Positions 36,450 through 44,913 of a DNA stretch of 64,000 bases are shown piece by piece. The position numbers and the translations under genes were made by a program. The number at the start of each line of letters is the position of its first letter. Position 1 is the stretch's first letter. The notes beneath the pieces were generated by a model that saw only the letters and a list, made by a program, of their open reading frames with translations, had not been told where the DNA came from and searched no databases. This stretch comes from Amycolatopsis aidingensis (GTDB taxonomy: Bacteria; Actinomycetota; Actinomycetes; Mycobacteriales; Pseudonocardiaceae): NCBI RefSeq assembly GCF_018885265.1, contig NZ_CP076538.1, positions 5,368,001 to 5,432,000 of the forward strand. Reading direction: 5' to 3'.

Positions 36450-37277
36450 ATGATCACCATGCCGCACCGGGCGAAGCAACTGCTCATCGACGCGCTCGAC
36501 GAGCAGTGGTCCAGTCTGGCCCGGCTGCTCGGTGAGCTCGTCGCCAGTGACTGGTCCGCCCCCAGCCCGCTGCCGGGGTGGCGGGTGCGGGACATCGTCG
36601 CGCACCTCATCGGCACCGAGGCCACCTTGAGCGGGCAACAACCGCCGACCGACCCCACGGATTACTTGGCGCGGCCGCATGTGCGCAACGAACTCGGCGA
36701 GTTCAACGAGCTCTGGGTGAACGCCATGCGCGACCTTACGCCGCAGCAACTGCTCGACAGGTTCAGCGAGGTCACCGACCGCAGGCGGGCGGCGCTGGCC
36801 GAGCTGTCCCAGGAGGACTTCGACGCACCCAGCTGGACCCCGCTGGGGCCCGGCACGTACGCGGACTTCATGCGGCTGCGCGTGTTCGACTGCTGGATGC
36901 ACGAGCAGGACATCCGGTTCACGGTCGGCAAACCGGGCCACGACCGGGGCGTCTGCGCGGAACTCGTGGTCGACGTGATCGTGGACCGGCTGGGTGCCCT
37001 GGTCGGCAAGGCCGTCGGCGCGCCGCAGGGCAGCAGCATCACCCTCACGCTGACCGGCCCGGTACGGCGCCAGGCACACGTGCTGGTGGAGGGAACAGCC
37101 AACCTGGTCCCGGAACTGCCCGGTCCGGCCACCGCCAGCCTCCGGTTGTCCTCCACCCTGTGCACCCGGCTGGTCGGCGGCCGGGTCGAGCCCGACGACC
37201 ACCTCGCCGACATCCGGATCGACGGCGACACCGAGCTGGGTACCCACCTGGTACGTAATCTCACGTCCACGCCGTAA
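36450..37277 (+). CDS. MDMPI/DinB-fold protein, TIGR03083-like (paralog 2)
   Basis: A 275-residue tandem paralog of the preceding gene. Long stretches are shared ([17 protein letters not shown], [16 protein letters not shown]), and the same histidines occur in PGWRVRDIVAHLIGTE and HEQDIRF. Start ATG 36450 follows GGAGGCGAGG. The two genes differ mainly in the C-terminal domain and the loop after GTEA. Possibly mycothiol-linked detoxification; no direct evidence for a substrate. Confidence 0.82.
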   Translation: MITMPHRAKQLLIDALDEQWSSLARLLGELVASDWSAPSPLPGWRVRDIVAHLIGTEATLSGQQPPTDPTDYLARPHVRNELGEFNELWVNAMRDLTPQQLLDRFSEVTDRRRAALAELSQEDFDAPSWTPLGPGTYADFMRLRVFDCWMHEQDIRFTVGKPGHDRGVCAELVVDVIVDRLGALVGKAVGAPQGSSITLTLTGPVRRQAHVLVEGTANLVPELPGPATASLRLSSTLCTRLVGGRVEPDDHLADIRIDGDTELGTHLVRNLTSTP

Positions 37278-37298
37278 CCGGCGCGCGGGGGCTCCTGC

Positions 37299-37469
37299 TC
37301 AGAGCAGCCGCTCGTTGCCCTGCTCCACGTCCAACGGCAGGTGCGGAGCCCCGTACAGCAACAGCTTGGCGAGCTCCCAGGGCTCGTGCACGGTCGGCAA
37401 CTCGTCGAAAGTGGCCTTCCGCACGTCGATCGTGAAGTTCACCAGACCTTGCTCGACGACAACCCCGGC
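37299..37469 (-). pseudogene. Probable gene remnant (C-terminal fragment, leftward)
   Basis: A protein-like stretch of about 56 codons ends at a TGA (37299-37301): EQGLVNFTIDVRKATFDELP, then HEPWELAKLLLYGAPHLPLD. The composition looks like a real C-terminus, but the frame has no start and becomes Cys/Arg-rich upstream. A different overlapping frame is open for 124 codons but is low complexity. Part of it (around 37400) also resembles the right arm of the repeat at 2513-2535, so a repeat insertion may contribute. Family not recognised. Confidence 0.4.
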
Positions 37470-37584
37470 ACAGCAACGCCAGCAGCTGCGAGGTCGCCGA
37501 ACACTGCCCTCCGAAGGGCCACGCCCCCCGCCTGAAGTGTGCTCGTCTCATGGAACCTCCCCTCTGCCGGAGTACGTAGCCCGC

Positions 37585-37736
37585 GGGAAGATGTGTACAC
37601 CTACCGCACCGGCGCTGCCGAGCCCTCCAGGACACTGGAGGTGACCCGGGACGGAGTACTTGCGCCGCGCGGCCTCGGCCTGACCTCGGATTCCCGGCGG
37701 CTGTTCGCGATCACCACGCCCGCCAACGGGACCGCG
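37585..37736 (+). pseudogene. Probable beta-propeller gene remnant (3' fragment, rightward)
   Basis: Open from about 37585, the frame reads DVYTYRTGAAEPSRTLEVTR and LAPRGLGLTSDSRRLFAITT. This is the pattern of one WD40/YncE-like propeller blade (Y-x-Y-R, then D-S-R-R-L-F-A). It is cut off upstream and runs into the terminator hairpin downstream. It looks like the 3' end of a lost secreted or scaffold propeller gene. Together with the fragment before it, the 37.28-37.74 kb stretch is degraded coding DNA. Confidence 0.45.
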
Positions 37737-37778
37737 CCGGGCCTGCGGTGGTCAGGTACCCGACCACCGCAGGCCCGG
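37737..37778. terminator. Strong bidirectional terminator hairpin
   Basis: A perfect 17-bp inverted repeat (arms 37737-37753 and 37762-37778, 8-nt loop) followed by TTGTCC. It lies between the rightward remnant and the convergent peptidase gene ending at 37882. A stem this long is well suited to stop transcription from either side. Confidence 0.8.
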
Positions 37779-37881
37779 TTGTCCACTAAGGATTCCAGGC
37801 TTCCCGGAGCCCGGCCCAGCGGGCGTACTGTTCCCGCTGGGCCGACGGTGCCCGAGGCCGTGGCCCCGACCTGGCGGCCGA

Positions 37882-39708
37882 TCAGAAACTGCGGCGCAGC
37901 GCCCAGGTTCCGCCCCGCACCGGAAGTTCGATCGAGGTGCGGGTGAGGTCCAGCGCCAGCCCGGTGCCGGGATCGGGCCGCAGCGTGAAGTCGTGGTCAC
38001 TGGAGACCAGCACAAACTCCAGCTTGTGCCCTGGCTGCAGCAGGTAGTCGTTCGGCTGTAGCTCGAAGGAGATCCGGTAGGTCTTGCCGGTGCGGATCGG
38101 GGTGGTCCAGCCCTCGCTCCAGCGGTTCTGCGGATCGGTCCAGCCGCGGGTGATCACCTGGGAGCTGCCGTCCGGGGCGCGGTCCACCAGCACGGCGGTG
38201 ACGTTGGCCGCTGGGTGGTCGAAGGCAAGGCCGAGGCTCACCTCCGGGGTTCCGCTCAGCCGCACCGGTTTCTTCGCCGGGCCGGTGGAGTACGCCAGGC
38301 GGTTGCCCGAGCGGGGCAGGTCGACCAGCTGGCCGACCGTCTTGCTCGCGTCGTCGCTCAACCGCTCCACGTTCGCCCAACCCGGCACCCGGTGCCGCAG
38401 GTCGAGCCTGCCCTTCCCGGTGCCGCCCGGCCACGGGTACACCCTGGCGTCCCTGGTTCCCGGTGCGGGCCAGTCGGCCTCGTCGGTCCAGGATCCGTCC
38501 TCCCGCTGGACGGTGGACTTCGGCTCCCGCTCGATCCCGTTGTCCACGTCGTAGAGGTAGTGCGAGTACCACTTGTTCAAAGTGGACAGCCATTCCTGCC
38601 TGCGCAGCGAGATCGGGTCGGCGTGCCCGGACTGGTGCAGCCAGATCTTGTGCTCCACGCCGTGCCTGCGCAACGCCTCGTACCAGTTGGCGACCTGGCT
38701 CACCGTGACGTTCCAGTCGCTGAGCCCGTGCACGGCCAGCACCGAGGCGCGGACCTTGTGCACATCGTCCAGGTAGTTGCGCTCGTGCCAGAACCGGCTG
38801 TAGTCGCCGGTTATCCGGTCCTGCCGCTCGGTCAGCCGGTCGATGACGGGACGGCAGATATCCCGGTCCTCGCGGGTGTAGACGTACTCGGCGAGCACGT
38901 CGGCGTCCTCGCCCTGGTACCCGCCCGGCGCCACCACGGCGCCGTTCTCCCGGTAGTAGTCGTACCAGTTGGAGATGGCGGCGATCGGCACGATCGTCTC
39001 CAGGCCCTCCACCCCGGTGCTGGCCACCGCGTTGGGCAGGGTCCCGTTGTAGGAGACGCCCATCATCGCGGTCCGGCCGGTGGTCCAGTCCGCCTCGACC
39101 GGCGAGCCGGCGGCGTCGGCCGCGGGCGCGCGCCCGTTCAGCCAGTCGACGACGGAACGGGCACCGATGGTCTCGTTCTCACCACCGGTGGTGGGGCAGC
39201 CGGTGGACTTGCCGGTGCCGAGGGACTCGGCGTACACGACCGCGAAGCCCCTGGAGGTGAAGTACTCCTCGTAGCGCCAGCCGATATCGGCCGCGCTCGG
39301 CCCGGCCAGCCCGACGGAGGACGCCGCGGCCCCCTTGCCGGGGCCGTGCCCGCGCTTGCCCGGCACGTAGAGCTCCACGTCCACGTCGTGGTTCTCGATC
39401 GGGTTACCGCCCGAGTAGTACGGGCTGGCCTGGTACACCACCGGCACGCGCAGCCCGTTCTCGGTGGCCTTCGGCCGCACCACCTCGACGTACACCTTGT
39501 CCTTCGCGCCGTCGTGGTCGCTGTCCACCGGCGCGGTGACCCACAGCTTGTCCCGCACGACCTCGCCGGGGTCGAAGACCGGCTGCGCCTCACCGTTCTC
39601 GAACACCGGCCCCCGCGGGGGGTCGGCGTGCGCGGCGAAACCGGCGGCGGAGGTCAGTGGCAGGGCCACCACGGCGGCGAGCAGCGGGACGAGGCGTGTG
39701 GCTCTCAC
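37882..39708 (-). CDS. Secreted Xaa-Pro dipeptidyl-peptidase (S15 / CocE-NonD family)
   Basis: A 608-residue exported serine peptidase. A signal peptide (LVPLLAAVVALPLTSAAGFA, cut near residue 28) is followed by the alpha/beta-hydrolase core. The nucleophile is in GVSYNG (about residue 219), Asp in HGLSDWN (about 329) and His in SGHADP (about 362). A C-terminal jelly-roll domain from about residue 450 carries ELQPNDYLLQPGHKLEFVL. It removes X-Pro dipeptides from extracellular peptides. Start GTG 39708 follows GGGGAG. Confidence 0.88.
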   Translation of the reverse strand: MRATRLVPLLAAVVALPLTSAAGFAAHADPPRGPVFENGEAQPVFDPGEVVRDKLWVTAPVDSDHDGAKDKVYVEVVRPKATENGLRVPVVYQASPYYSGGNPIENHDVDVELYVPGKRGHGPGKGAAASSVGLAGPSAADIGWRYEEYFTSRGFAVVYAESLGTGKSTGCPTTGGENETIGARSVVDWLNGRAPAADAAGSPVEADWTTGRTAMMGVSYNGTLPNAVASTGVEGLETIVPIAAISNWYDYYRENGAVVAPGGYQGEDADVLAEYVYTREDRDICRPVIDRLTERQDRITGDYSRFWHERNYLDDVHKVRASVLAVHGLSDWNVTVSQVANWYEALRRHGVEHKIWLHQSGHADPISLRRQEWLSTLNKWYSHYLYDVDNGIEREPKSTVQREDGSWTDEADWPAPGTRDARVYPWPGGTGKGRLDLRHRVPGWANVERLSDDASKTVGQLVDLPRSGNRLAYSTGPAKKPVRLSGTPEVSLGLAFDHPAANVTAVLVDRAPDGSSQVITRGWTDPQNRWSEGWTTPIRTGKTYRISFELQPNDYLLQPGHKLEFVLVSSDHDFTLRPDPGTGLALDLTRTSIELPVRGGTWALRRSF

Positions 39709-39819
39709 GGGACTCCCCAGTTCGGATCACGAACGGACGGCCATAGACCTTTCCTCGCCCGCCGGGGGGTGTCAAGAAGTTCTGCGGTGGCGCCCGACGA
39801 AGGTGGGTACGGTCGGACT

Positions 39820-41388
39820 ATGCCGACCGTCATCGATGCGCCGATCGTCGCCGTCACGGTGTACCCGCGGCACGCCAGGGTCACCCGCAGGGGCCACGCC
39901 AAGCTGGGTTCCGGAACCCGTTTCGTGGTCAGCGGCCTGCCGCTGGGCCTGGCCCCGGAGTCGGTGCGGGTCAGCGGTTCCGGACCCGCGACCGTGGCCG
40001 GGGTCGACCTCACCCCGGAGGTGCACGCGCACTCCGCCGACCCGGTGCTGGAGGAACTGCTCGAACGCGAGCGCGTGGCCCGGCAACGGCTGGACGAGGT
40101 GGTGGACGCCGAGACCGTGCAGAACACCCGCAGCACCCTGCTGGACTCCCTGGTGCGGCGGTGCGGCTCCGCCTTCGCCAAGGCGCTGTCCACCGGGGAC
40201 ACCGAACCCGGCCGGGTGGCCGAGGTCGGGGACGCGCTCACCGAGCAACTGGCGCAGGTGCTGGCCACGCGGCGGGAGCTGACCGAACGGCACACCCGGC
40301 TCGCCGAGGAGCTGGCCGCGGCCGGCAGGGCGGTGGAGCAGCGCCGGGCCGAGCAGGGGCCGGATCGCAACGCGGTGACCATCGAACTGGCGGCCACGGA
40401 GGGGGCTGGCGTGGCCGAGGTCGAGCTGGAGCTGTCCTATGTGGTCTCCGAAGCCGGCTGGGAGGCCGGCTACGACCTGCGGTTGCGGGAAGACACCTTG
40501 ACACTCACCTGGTACGGCCTGATCACCCAGCACACCGGCGAGGACTGGCCGGAATGCGAGCTGGCGCTGTCCACCGCCCGGCCCTCGGCCACGCTCAGCG
40601 TTCCCGAGCTGGCGCCGTGGTTCCTGGACCGCGCGCGCCCCTCCGGGTTCGTGCGGGAAATGGCCGCGGGTGGGCTCGAACACTACGCGCAGCAGCCCCG
40701 CGCGGCGGCGCAGGCACAGGGATACGAGCTCGCCGCGAGCACGGCGGAGGTGCGGCACGGGATCGCGGCGGCGACCTACCGGCCGCGCCGCCCGATCGCG
40801 GTGCCCACGGACGGCGGGGCGCACCGCACCACGATCACCGAGCTGGAGCTGGGCACCCGGCTGGACCACGTCACCGCACCGTCCAGGGACGAGCACGCCT
40901 ACCTGCGCGCGGTGGCCACGAACACCTCGGAGCACACGCTGCGGCCGGGCAACGCCTCGGTCTTCCACGGGACCGAGTTCATCGGCACCACCCGCCTGGA
41001 GCCGTGGGCGCCCGGCGAGGAGGTCGAGCTGGCGCTCGGGATCGACGAGCGCATCCGGGTGGAGCGGGAGCTGGTCCGCCGCTCGGCAGGCAAGGCGGGG
41101 CTGCCAGGGCTTTCCGGCGCCCGGCGCCGGGACGCGGAGTACCGGACCACGGTGCACAACCACGGGCCGCGGCAGGCAAGGGTGACGGTGCTCGATCAGG
41201 TCCCGGTGTCCAGGGACGAGGCGATCACCGTCCGGGACGTCCGCACCAGTCCGGAGCCGGTGGAGCGGACCGACCTCGGCGAGGTGCGCTGGCAGCTGGA
41301 ACTACCGCCCGGCGGGAACGCGGAGCTCAGCCTCTCGTTCCGGGTGGACGTCGGCAAGGGGGTCGAGCTCACCGGCTGGCGCGAGTAG
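39820..41388 (+). CDS. DUF4139-domain protein (MuiA-like)
   Basis: A 522-residue protein. The N-terminal part (VIDAPIVAVTVYPRHARVTR) matches the DUF4140 start of MuiA-type proteins, residues 80-180 form a coiled coil (LAQVLATRRELTERHTRLAEEL), and the rest is the DUF4139 beta-rich domain (WEAGYDLRL, QHTGEDWPECELALSTARPS). No signal peptide is seen. MuiA was named as a mucoidy inhibitor, but the molecular role of the family is not known. Confidence 0.8.
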   Translation: MPTVIDAPIVAVTVYPRHARVTRRGHAKLGSGTRFVVSGLPLGLAPESVRVSGSGPATVAGVDLTPEVHAHSADPVLEELLERERVARQRLDEVVDAETVQNTRSTLLDSLVRRCGSAFAKALSTGDTEPGRVAEVGDALTEQLAQVLATRRELTERHTRLAEELAAAGRAVEQRRAEQGPDRNAVTIELAATEGAGVAEVELELSYVVSEAGWEAGYDLRLREDTLTLTWYGLITQHTGEDWPECELALSTARPSATLSVPELAPWFLDRARPSGFVREMAAGGLEHYAQQPRAAAQAQGYELAASTAEVRHGIAAATYRPRRPIAVPTDGGAHRTTITELELGTRLDHVTAPSRDEHAYLRAVATNTSEHTLRPGNASVFHGTEFIGTTRLEPWAPGEEVELALGIDERIRVERELVRRSAGKAGLPGLSGARRRDAEYRTTVHNHGPRQARVTVLDQVPVSRDEAITVRDVRTSPEPVERTDLGEVRWQLELPPGGNAELSLSFRVDVGKGVELTGWRE

Positions 41389-41398
41389 CCAAGGTGGG

Positions 41399-41830
41399 TC
41401 AGCGGTTGCCCGCGATGTAGGCCTCCAGCTGCTCCTGGCTGTGCTCGAGCTCGTTCATCCGGACCTTGACCACATCGCCGATGCTGACGATGCCGCGCAG
41501 TTCGCCGTCCACCAGCACCGGGATGTGCCGGATCCGGCGTTCGGTCATGACCACGCTGAGGCTGTCCACCGAGTCGTCCGGGGTGCAGGTGGCGACCACC
41601 TTGGTCATGATCGAGGAAACCGGCCGGTCGAGCAGGCCGGCACCGTGCTCGTGCAGCCTGCGCACCACGTCCCGCTCGGAGACGATGCCCTGCACGCCGT
41701 CCGGGCCGAGGACCACCATCGCCCCGACGTTGCGCTCGGCGAGGTGCCGTAGCAGCTCGGTCACCCGGGTGTCCGGCCCCACCGTCGCCACGTCCGACCC
41801 TTTGCTCCGCAACACATCGGCAATCCGCAT
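41399..41830 (-). CDS. Two-CBS-domain protein
   Basis: A 143-residue protein made of two CBS domains (residues 8-65 with GVQGIVSERDVVRRL; residues 75-130 with RRIRHIPVLVDGELRGIVSI). Such tandem pairs form a Bateman module that binds adenine nucleotides. The ATG has a GGGAGGAG Shine-Dalgarno, so the longer upstream frame is ignored. It stands alone, convergent with the DUF4139 gene. Probably a stand-alone nucleotide or redox sensor. Confidence 0.87.
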   Translation of the reverse strand: MRIADVLRSKGSDVATVGPDTRVTELLRHLAERNVGAMVVLGPDGVQGIVSERDVVRRLHEHGAGLLDRPVSSIMTKVVATCTPDDSVDSLSVVMTERRIRHIPVLVDGELRGIVSIGDVVKVRMNELEHSQEQLEAYIAGNR

Positions 41831-41915
41831 GAGGCTCCTCCCGGCACGGTGAGCTGATTCACACCAGGCTAATGGCGACCCCGGCGGGGAGAAAGTCGCG
41901 AACGTGCCCGAATGC

Positions 41916-43349
41916 CTATTCCGCCTGGTCGGGCAGGCCATCGAACAGGGTACGGAGCAGGGCGAGCCCTGGCTCGATCTCACTTTCCGGGATGGCACCG
42001 TAGCCGAACACCAGGCCGGAGTGCCCTGGCCGGACCGCGAAGTCACCCAGCGTGTACAGGCCGACACCCGCACGCCGGGCACGCCGGGCCAGCTCCCGCG
42101 TGCCGTACTCGGACCAGGCGCTGAGATGCAGCCCGGCCGGGGACGGGATGGGCTCGCACACCCCTGCGAAGTCCCGCCGCAGGATCCGGGCCACCGCCTC
42201 GTGCCGCGTCCGGTACTCCCGCCGCATCCGGCGCAGGTGCCTTGCGAACCCGCCCTCCTCGACGAACCGGGCCAGCGCGGACTGGATCGGGCCGGAGGAA
42301 TGCCAGTCGGCCAGATACTTGGCCTTCACCAGGGCCCGCCGGATGGATCGGGGCGCGACCAGGAAGCCCAGCCGCAGGGTGGGTGAGAGCACCTTGGAGA
42401 AGGAGCCGAGGTAGAGCACCCTGCCGTCCTCGTCCAGCCGGTACAGCGGCTCCAGCGGACGGCCGGTGAACCGGAACTCGGTGTCGTAGTCGTCCTCGAC
42501 CAGCACGGCGTCGGCACGCCGGGCCCACCGGATCAGTTCCTGCCTGCGCTCGAGTGACATCGGCATGCCGAGCGGGAACTGGTGCGAGGGGGTCACGTAC
42601 ACCAGCCGGGTGCCCTCCGGGATCCGCGCGACGCGGATCCCCTGCTCGTCCACCGGTACCGGGCTGACCGGCACGCCGAAGCTCTCGAACAGCAGCCGCG
42701 CAGGCGGGTAGCCAGGGTCCTCCACCGCCACCCCTTGCCCTGGCCGCAGCAGCACCTTCGCGATCAGGTCCAGTGCCTGCTGGGTGCCGCCGGTGATCAG
42801 CACGCCACCGGGCTCGACCGGCAGCCCGCGGGACACCCCGAGATGCCGCGCCACGGCGGCGCGCAGCTCGGGCTGCCCTGCCGGTTCCCCGTAGTGCAGG
42901 GTGTCCGCCCGCGCGGCCCGCACCTCGTCCCCGAGCAGGCGGCGCAGCGTGTCGAAGGGGAACATCCGCGCGTCCGGCAGGCCGGCCCGGAAGTCGTAGC
43001 GCGGTGCAGGGCCCGCCATCCGTGGCGGGTCCGGCACCCGCTCCCAGACCTCGTTCGGCCGCAGCGACACCCGCGCGCCCTGCTCCGGATCGGGCGGACC
43101 ACCGCTCGCCCCGGTGCGGACGAAGGTCCCGGCGCCCACCTTCCCGCTCAGGAACCCCTCGGCGCTGAGCCGGTCGTAGGCGGCGGCGACGGTGTTGCGG
43201 GCGACCGCGAGCCGCTGCGCCAGCTCCCTGCTGGGTGGCAGCGCCTCCCCCTCGCGCAACCGACCGTCCAGGATGGCGGCCCGGAGCTGCAGATAGATCT
43301 CCTCCCGCCGGCCCCGGCCCCGCTCGGTGTCGATCTGGATGTCCACCAC
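41916..43349 (-). CDS. MocR/PdxR-type GntR regulator with aminotransferase domain
   Basis: A 477-residue chimeric regulator. It has an N-terminal GntR winged helix (EGEALPPSRELAQRLAVARN) and a fold-type I PLP aminotransferase domain with ITGGTQQALDLI, VEDPGYPPAR, VEDDYDTEFR and the PLP Lys in GSFSKVLSP. I chose GTG 43349 so that the GATTGGCCCAATC palindrome stays outside the coding region. PdxR members control pyridoxal phosphate synthesis; other MocR proteins sense amino acids. The divergent MDMPI-like gene is the likely target. Confidence 0.87.
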   Translation of the reverse strand: MVDIQIDTERGRGRREEIYLQLRAAILDGRLREGEALPPSRELAQRLAVARNTVAAAYDRLSAEGFLSGKVGAGTFVRTGASGGPPDPEQGARVSLRPNEVWERVPDPPRMAGPAPRYDFRAGLPDARMFPFDTLRRLLGDEVRAARADTLHYGEPAGQPELRAAVARHLGVSRGLPVEPGGVLITGGTQQALDLIAKVLLRPGQGVAVEDPGYPPARLLFESFGVPVSPVPVDEQGIRVARIPEGTRLVYVTPSHQFPLGMPMSLERRQELIRWARRADAVLVEDDYDTEFRFTGRPLEPLYRLDEDGRVLYLGSFSKVLSPTLRLGFLVAPRSIRRALVKAKYLADWHSSGPIQSALARFVEEGGFARHLRRMRREYRTRHEAVARILRRDFAGVCEPIPSPAGLHLSAWSEYGTRELARRARRAGVGLYTLGDFAVRPGHSGLVFGYGAIPESEIEPGLALLRTLFDGLPDQAE

Positions 43350-43359
43350 ACCGATCCTA

Positions 43360-43372
43360 GATTGGCCCAATC
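43360..43372. promoter_or_regulatory. MocR operator candidate
   Basis: GATTGGCCCAATC is a perfect 13-bp palindrome ten bases upstream of the mocR start. A direct repeat of its left half (GATTGCCCC) follows at 43374. MocR proteins often bind ATTGG/CCAAT-like direct or inverted repeats. It sits between the divergent regulator and the gene at 43430. Confidence 0.6.
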
Positions 43373-43429
43373 CGATTGCCCCGATTTTGGTCCTTCAGTG
43401 GAGCCTTTAACACTCATAGCGTTCCGGGT

Positions 43430-44026
43430 ATGGATCTTCGCCAACCGAACCGGGCGGTGCTGCACCTGCACGAGCAGCTGGTCGCCACCGTTTCGACCGC
43501 CGATCTGGAACGTCCGACCCCCTGCGCCGAGTGGAACCTCGGCGCCCTGCTCCAGCACCTGATCAGCGAGAACCACGCCTTCGCCGAGGCGGCAACGCAC
43601 GGCGCTGCCGCCGACTGGGACGGCGGCAGCCTCGGGGACGACCCGCACCGCGCGCTCGCCGACTCGATCGCCGCCGTGACCTCCGCATTCGACCGGGAGG
43701 GGATGCTGGAACGCGAGGTCGCGATCCGTGACTTCGGCACCTTCCCCGGAAGCACCGTGGTGGGGATGCACCTGGTGGACTCGGTGGTGCACGGCTGGGA
43801 CCTGGCCAGCGCACTCGGCAGGCGCTACGAGCCGGAACCGGAAGCCGTGCGGGCGGCCCTGCGATTCATGGAAAGCGTGCCGGACGACCCGGAGGGCCGG
43901 GGCCCGGACGGCCCGTTCGACAAGGTGGTCCCGGTGCCGCAGGACGCGCCGCCCTTGCACCGGCTGCTCGGCCTGACCGGAAGGTCGCCGGACTGGGCCG
44001 CGAAGGCGGGTACGGCTACGCGCTGA
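43430..44026 (+). CDS. TIGR03086-like MDMPI-fold metal-binding protein
   Basis: A 198-residue protein with the TIGR03086 layout: TPCAEWNLGALLQHLISEN (first metal His), GMHLVDSVVHGWDLASALGR (second His and HxWD) and a C-terminal RLLGLTGRSPDW tail, which is diagnostic of the group. The fold places three ligands around a divalent metal. The start ATG is at 43430. Divergence from a MocR regulator suggests control by an amino-acid- or PLP-related signal. Confidence 0.82.
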   Translation: MDLRQPNRAVLHLHEQLVATVSTADLERPTPCAEWNLGALLQHLISENHAFAEAATHGAAADWDGGSLGDDPHRALADSIAAVTSAFDREGMLEREVAIRDFGTFPGSTVVGMHLVDSVVHGWDLASALGRRYEPEPEAVRAALRFMESVPDDPEGRGPDGPFDKVVPVPQDAPPLHRLLGLTGRSPDWAAKAGTATR

Positions 44027-44059
44027 CCAACCCGGGGGCGGCCGCGCCGGGCGACCGGG

Positions 44060-44872
44060 TCACCAGCGCGCCTCGTGCCGCTCCATCACGCCGTGGCCGG
44101 TGCGCAGGGTGGTCCCGCAGGGCAGCGTGCCGGTGAAGGTCCCGAACGGCTGCCGGTAGGCGCTGTCGACCAGGATCAGCCGGTCGTGCCGGGCCCGCTC
44201 CACCTCGGTGCTGAACCGCAGGTCGCCGACCGCGGACAGGTCGGCGGCGAAGGCGGCCGGTGGGACCTCGTTGGCGATACCGTCGAGCCAGACGGTGCGC
44301 TCGGAGTGTTCCGCGGCGTCGTGCAGGCCGTCCACCAGGTTCCAGGTCACGGCATGGCCTTCGGTGCTGCTGCCGCAGCCCGCGCTCCAGGACCAGGCGG
44401 TGCGCCGGGCGTGGTGGCCGGCGGAGTCGTCCAGCAGGCCGGGAGCATCCACCTCGATGGTGCGGCCGTCGATGCTGACCCGCCCGCGTGCCCGCAGCGG
44501 GGTCTTGCGGGTCCAGATCGGGTGGGCGCCATGCCGGGAGACCACCTCGACCCGCTCCCCCGCCGGTTCCAGCCGCAGGTCCGCCCGCACGCCGCGGCCA
44601 CCGAACCGGGCCGCGCCGTCCGGCAGGTCCACGGCCGCGCGCAGGGTGGTGTGCTCGCGGAAGGCACCGGCGGCCCGGTCGTGCACCGCCCAGAACGACT
44701 GCGGTGCCCCGGCGATCCGCACCAGGCCGGCGCACAGCCGCACCCGCTCGTCGTAGATCCCGACATACCGCCAGCGTTTCAACGGCCGCCGCCCGCGCAG
44801 GCGGGGCAGCCGGTCGGGGTCGATCGGGCGGTCGCCGCCGTCCGGCTCGACCGCGCGCCACGGTAGCTCCAC
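44060..44872 (-). CDS. DUF2804 family protein
   Basis: A 270-residue soluble protein of the DUF2804 family. Characteristic stretches are LKRWRYVGIYDE, QSFWAVHDRAAG, HARRTAWSWSAGCG and AVTWNLVDGLHD, indicating a double beta-barrel like tocopherol-cyclase/lipocalin relatives. The GTG at 44872 has a GGAAGG Shine-Dalgarno; a GTG at 44902 is also in frame but would leave only 11 bases to the divergent SDR. Function unknown. Confidence 0.75.
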   Translation of the reverse strand: MELPWRAVEPDGGDRPIDPDRLPRLRGRRPLKRWRYVGIYDERVRLCAGLVRIAGAPQSFWAVHDRAAGAFREHTTLRAAVDLPDGAARFGGRGVRADLRLEPAGERVEVVSRHGAHPIWTRKTPLRARGRVSIDGRTIEVDAPGLLDDSAGHHARRTAWSWSAGCGSSTEGHAVTWNLVDGLHDAAEHSERTVWLDGIANEVPPAAFAADLSAVGDLRFSTEVERARHDRLILVDSAYRQPFGTFTGTLPCGTTLRTGHGVMERHEARW

Positions 44873-44913
44873 CCGCGTCCTTCCCTTCCCGTGTACTGGC
44901 ACACTGCTGCACC

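Noticed and set aside
37261..37635. 124-aa minus-strand frame in the debris region
   Set aside because: Cys/Arg-rich with no motif; the protein-like signal is in a different frame, annotated as a remnant.
38215..39819. N-terminal 535-residue extension of the DUF4139 frame
   Set aside because: It is antisense to the secreted peptidase gene; the family N-terminus begins at the ATG at 39820.
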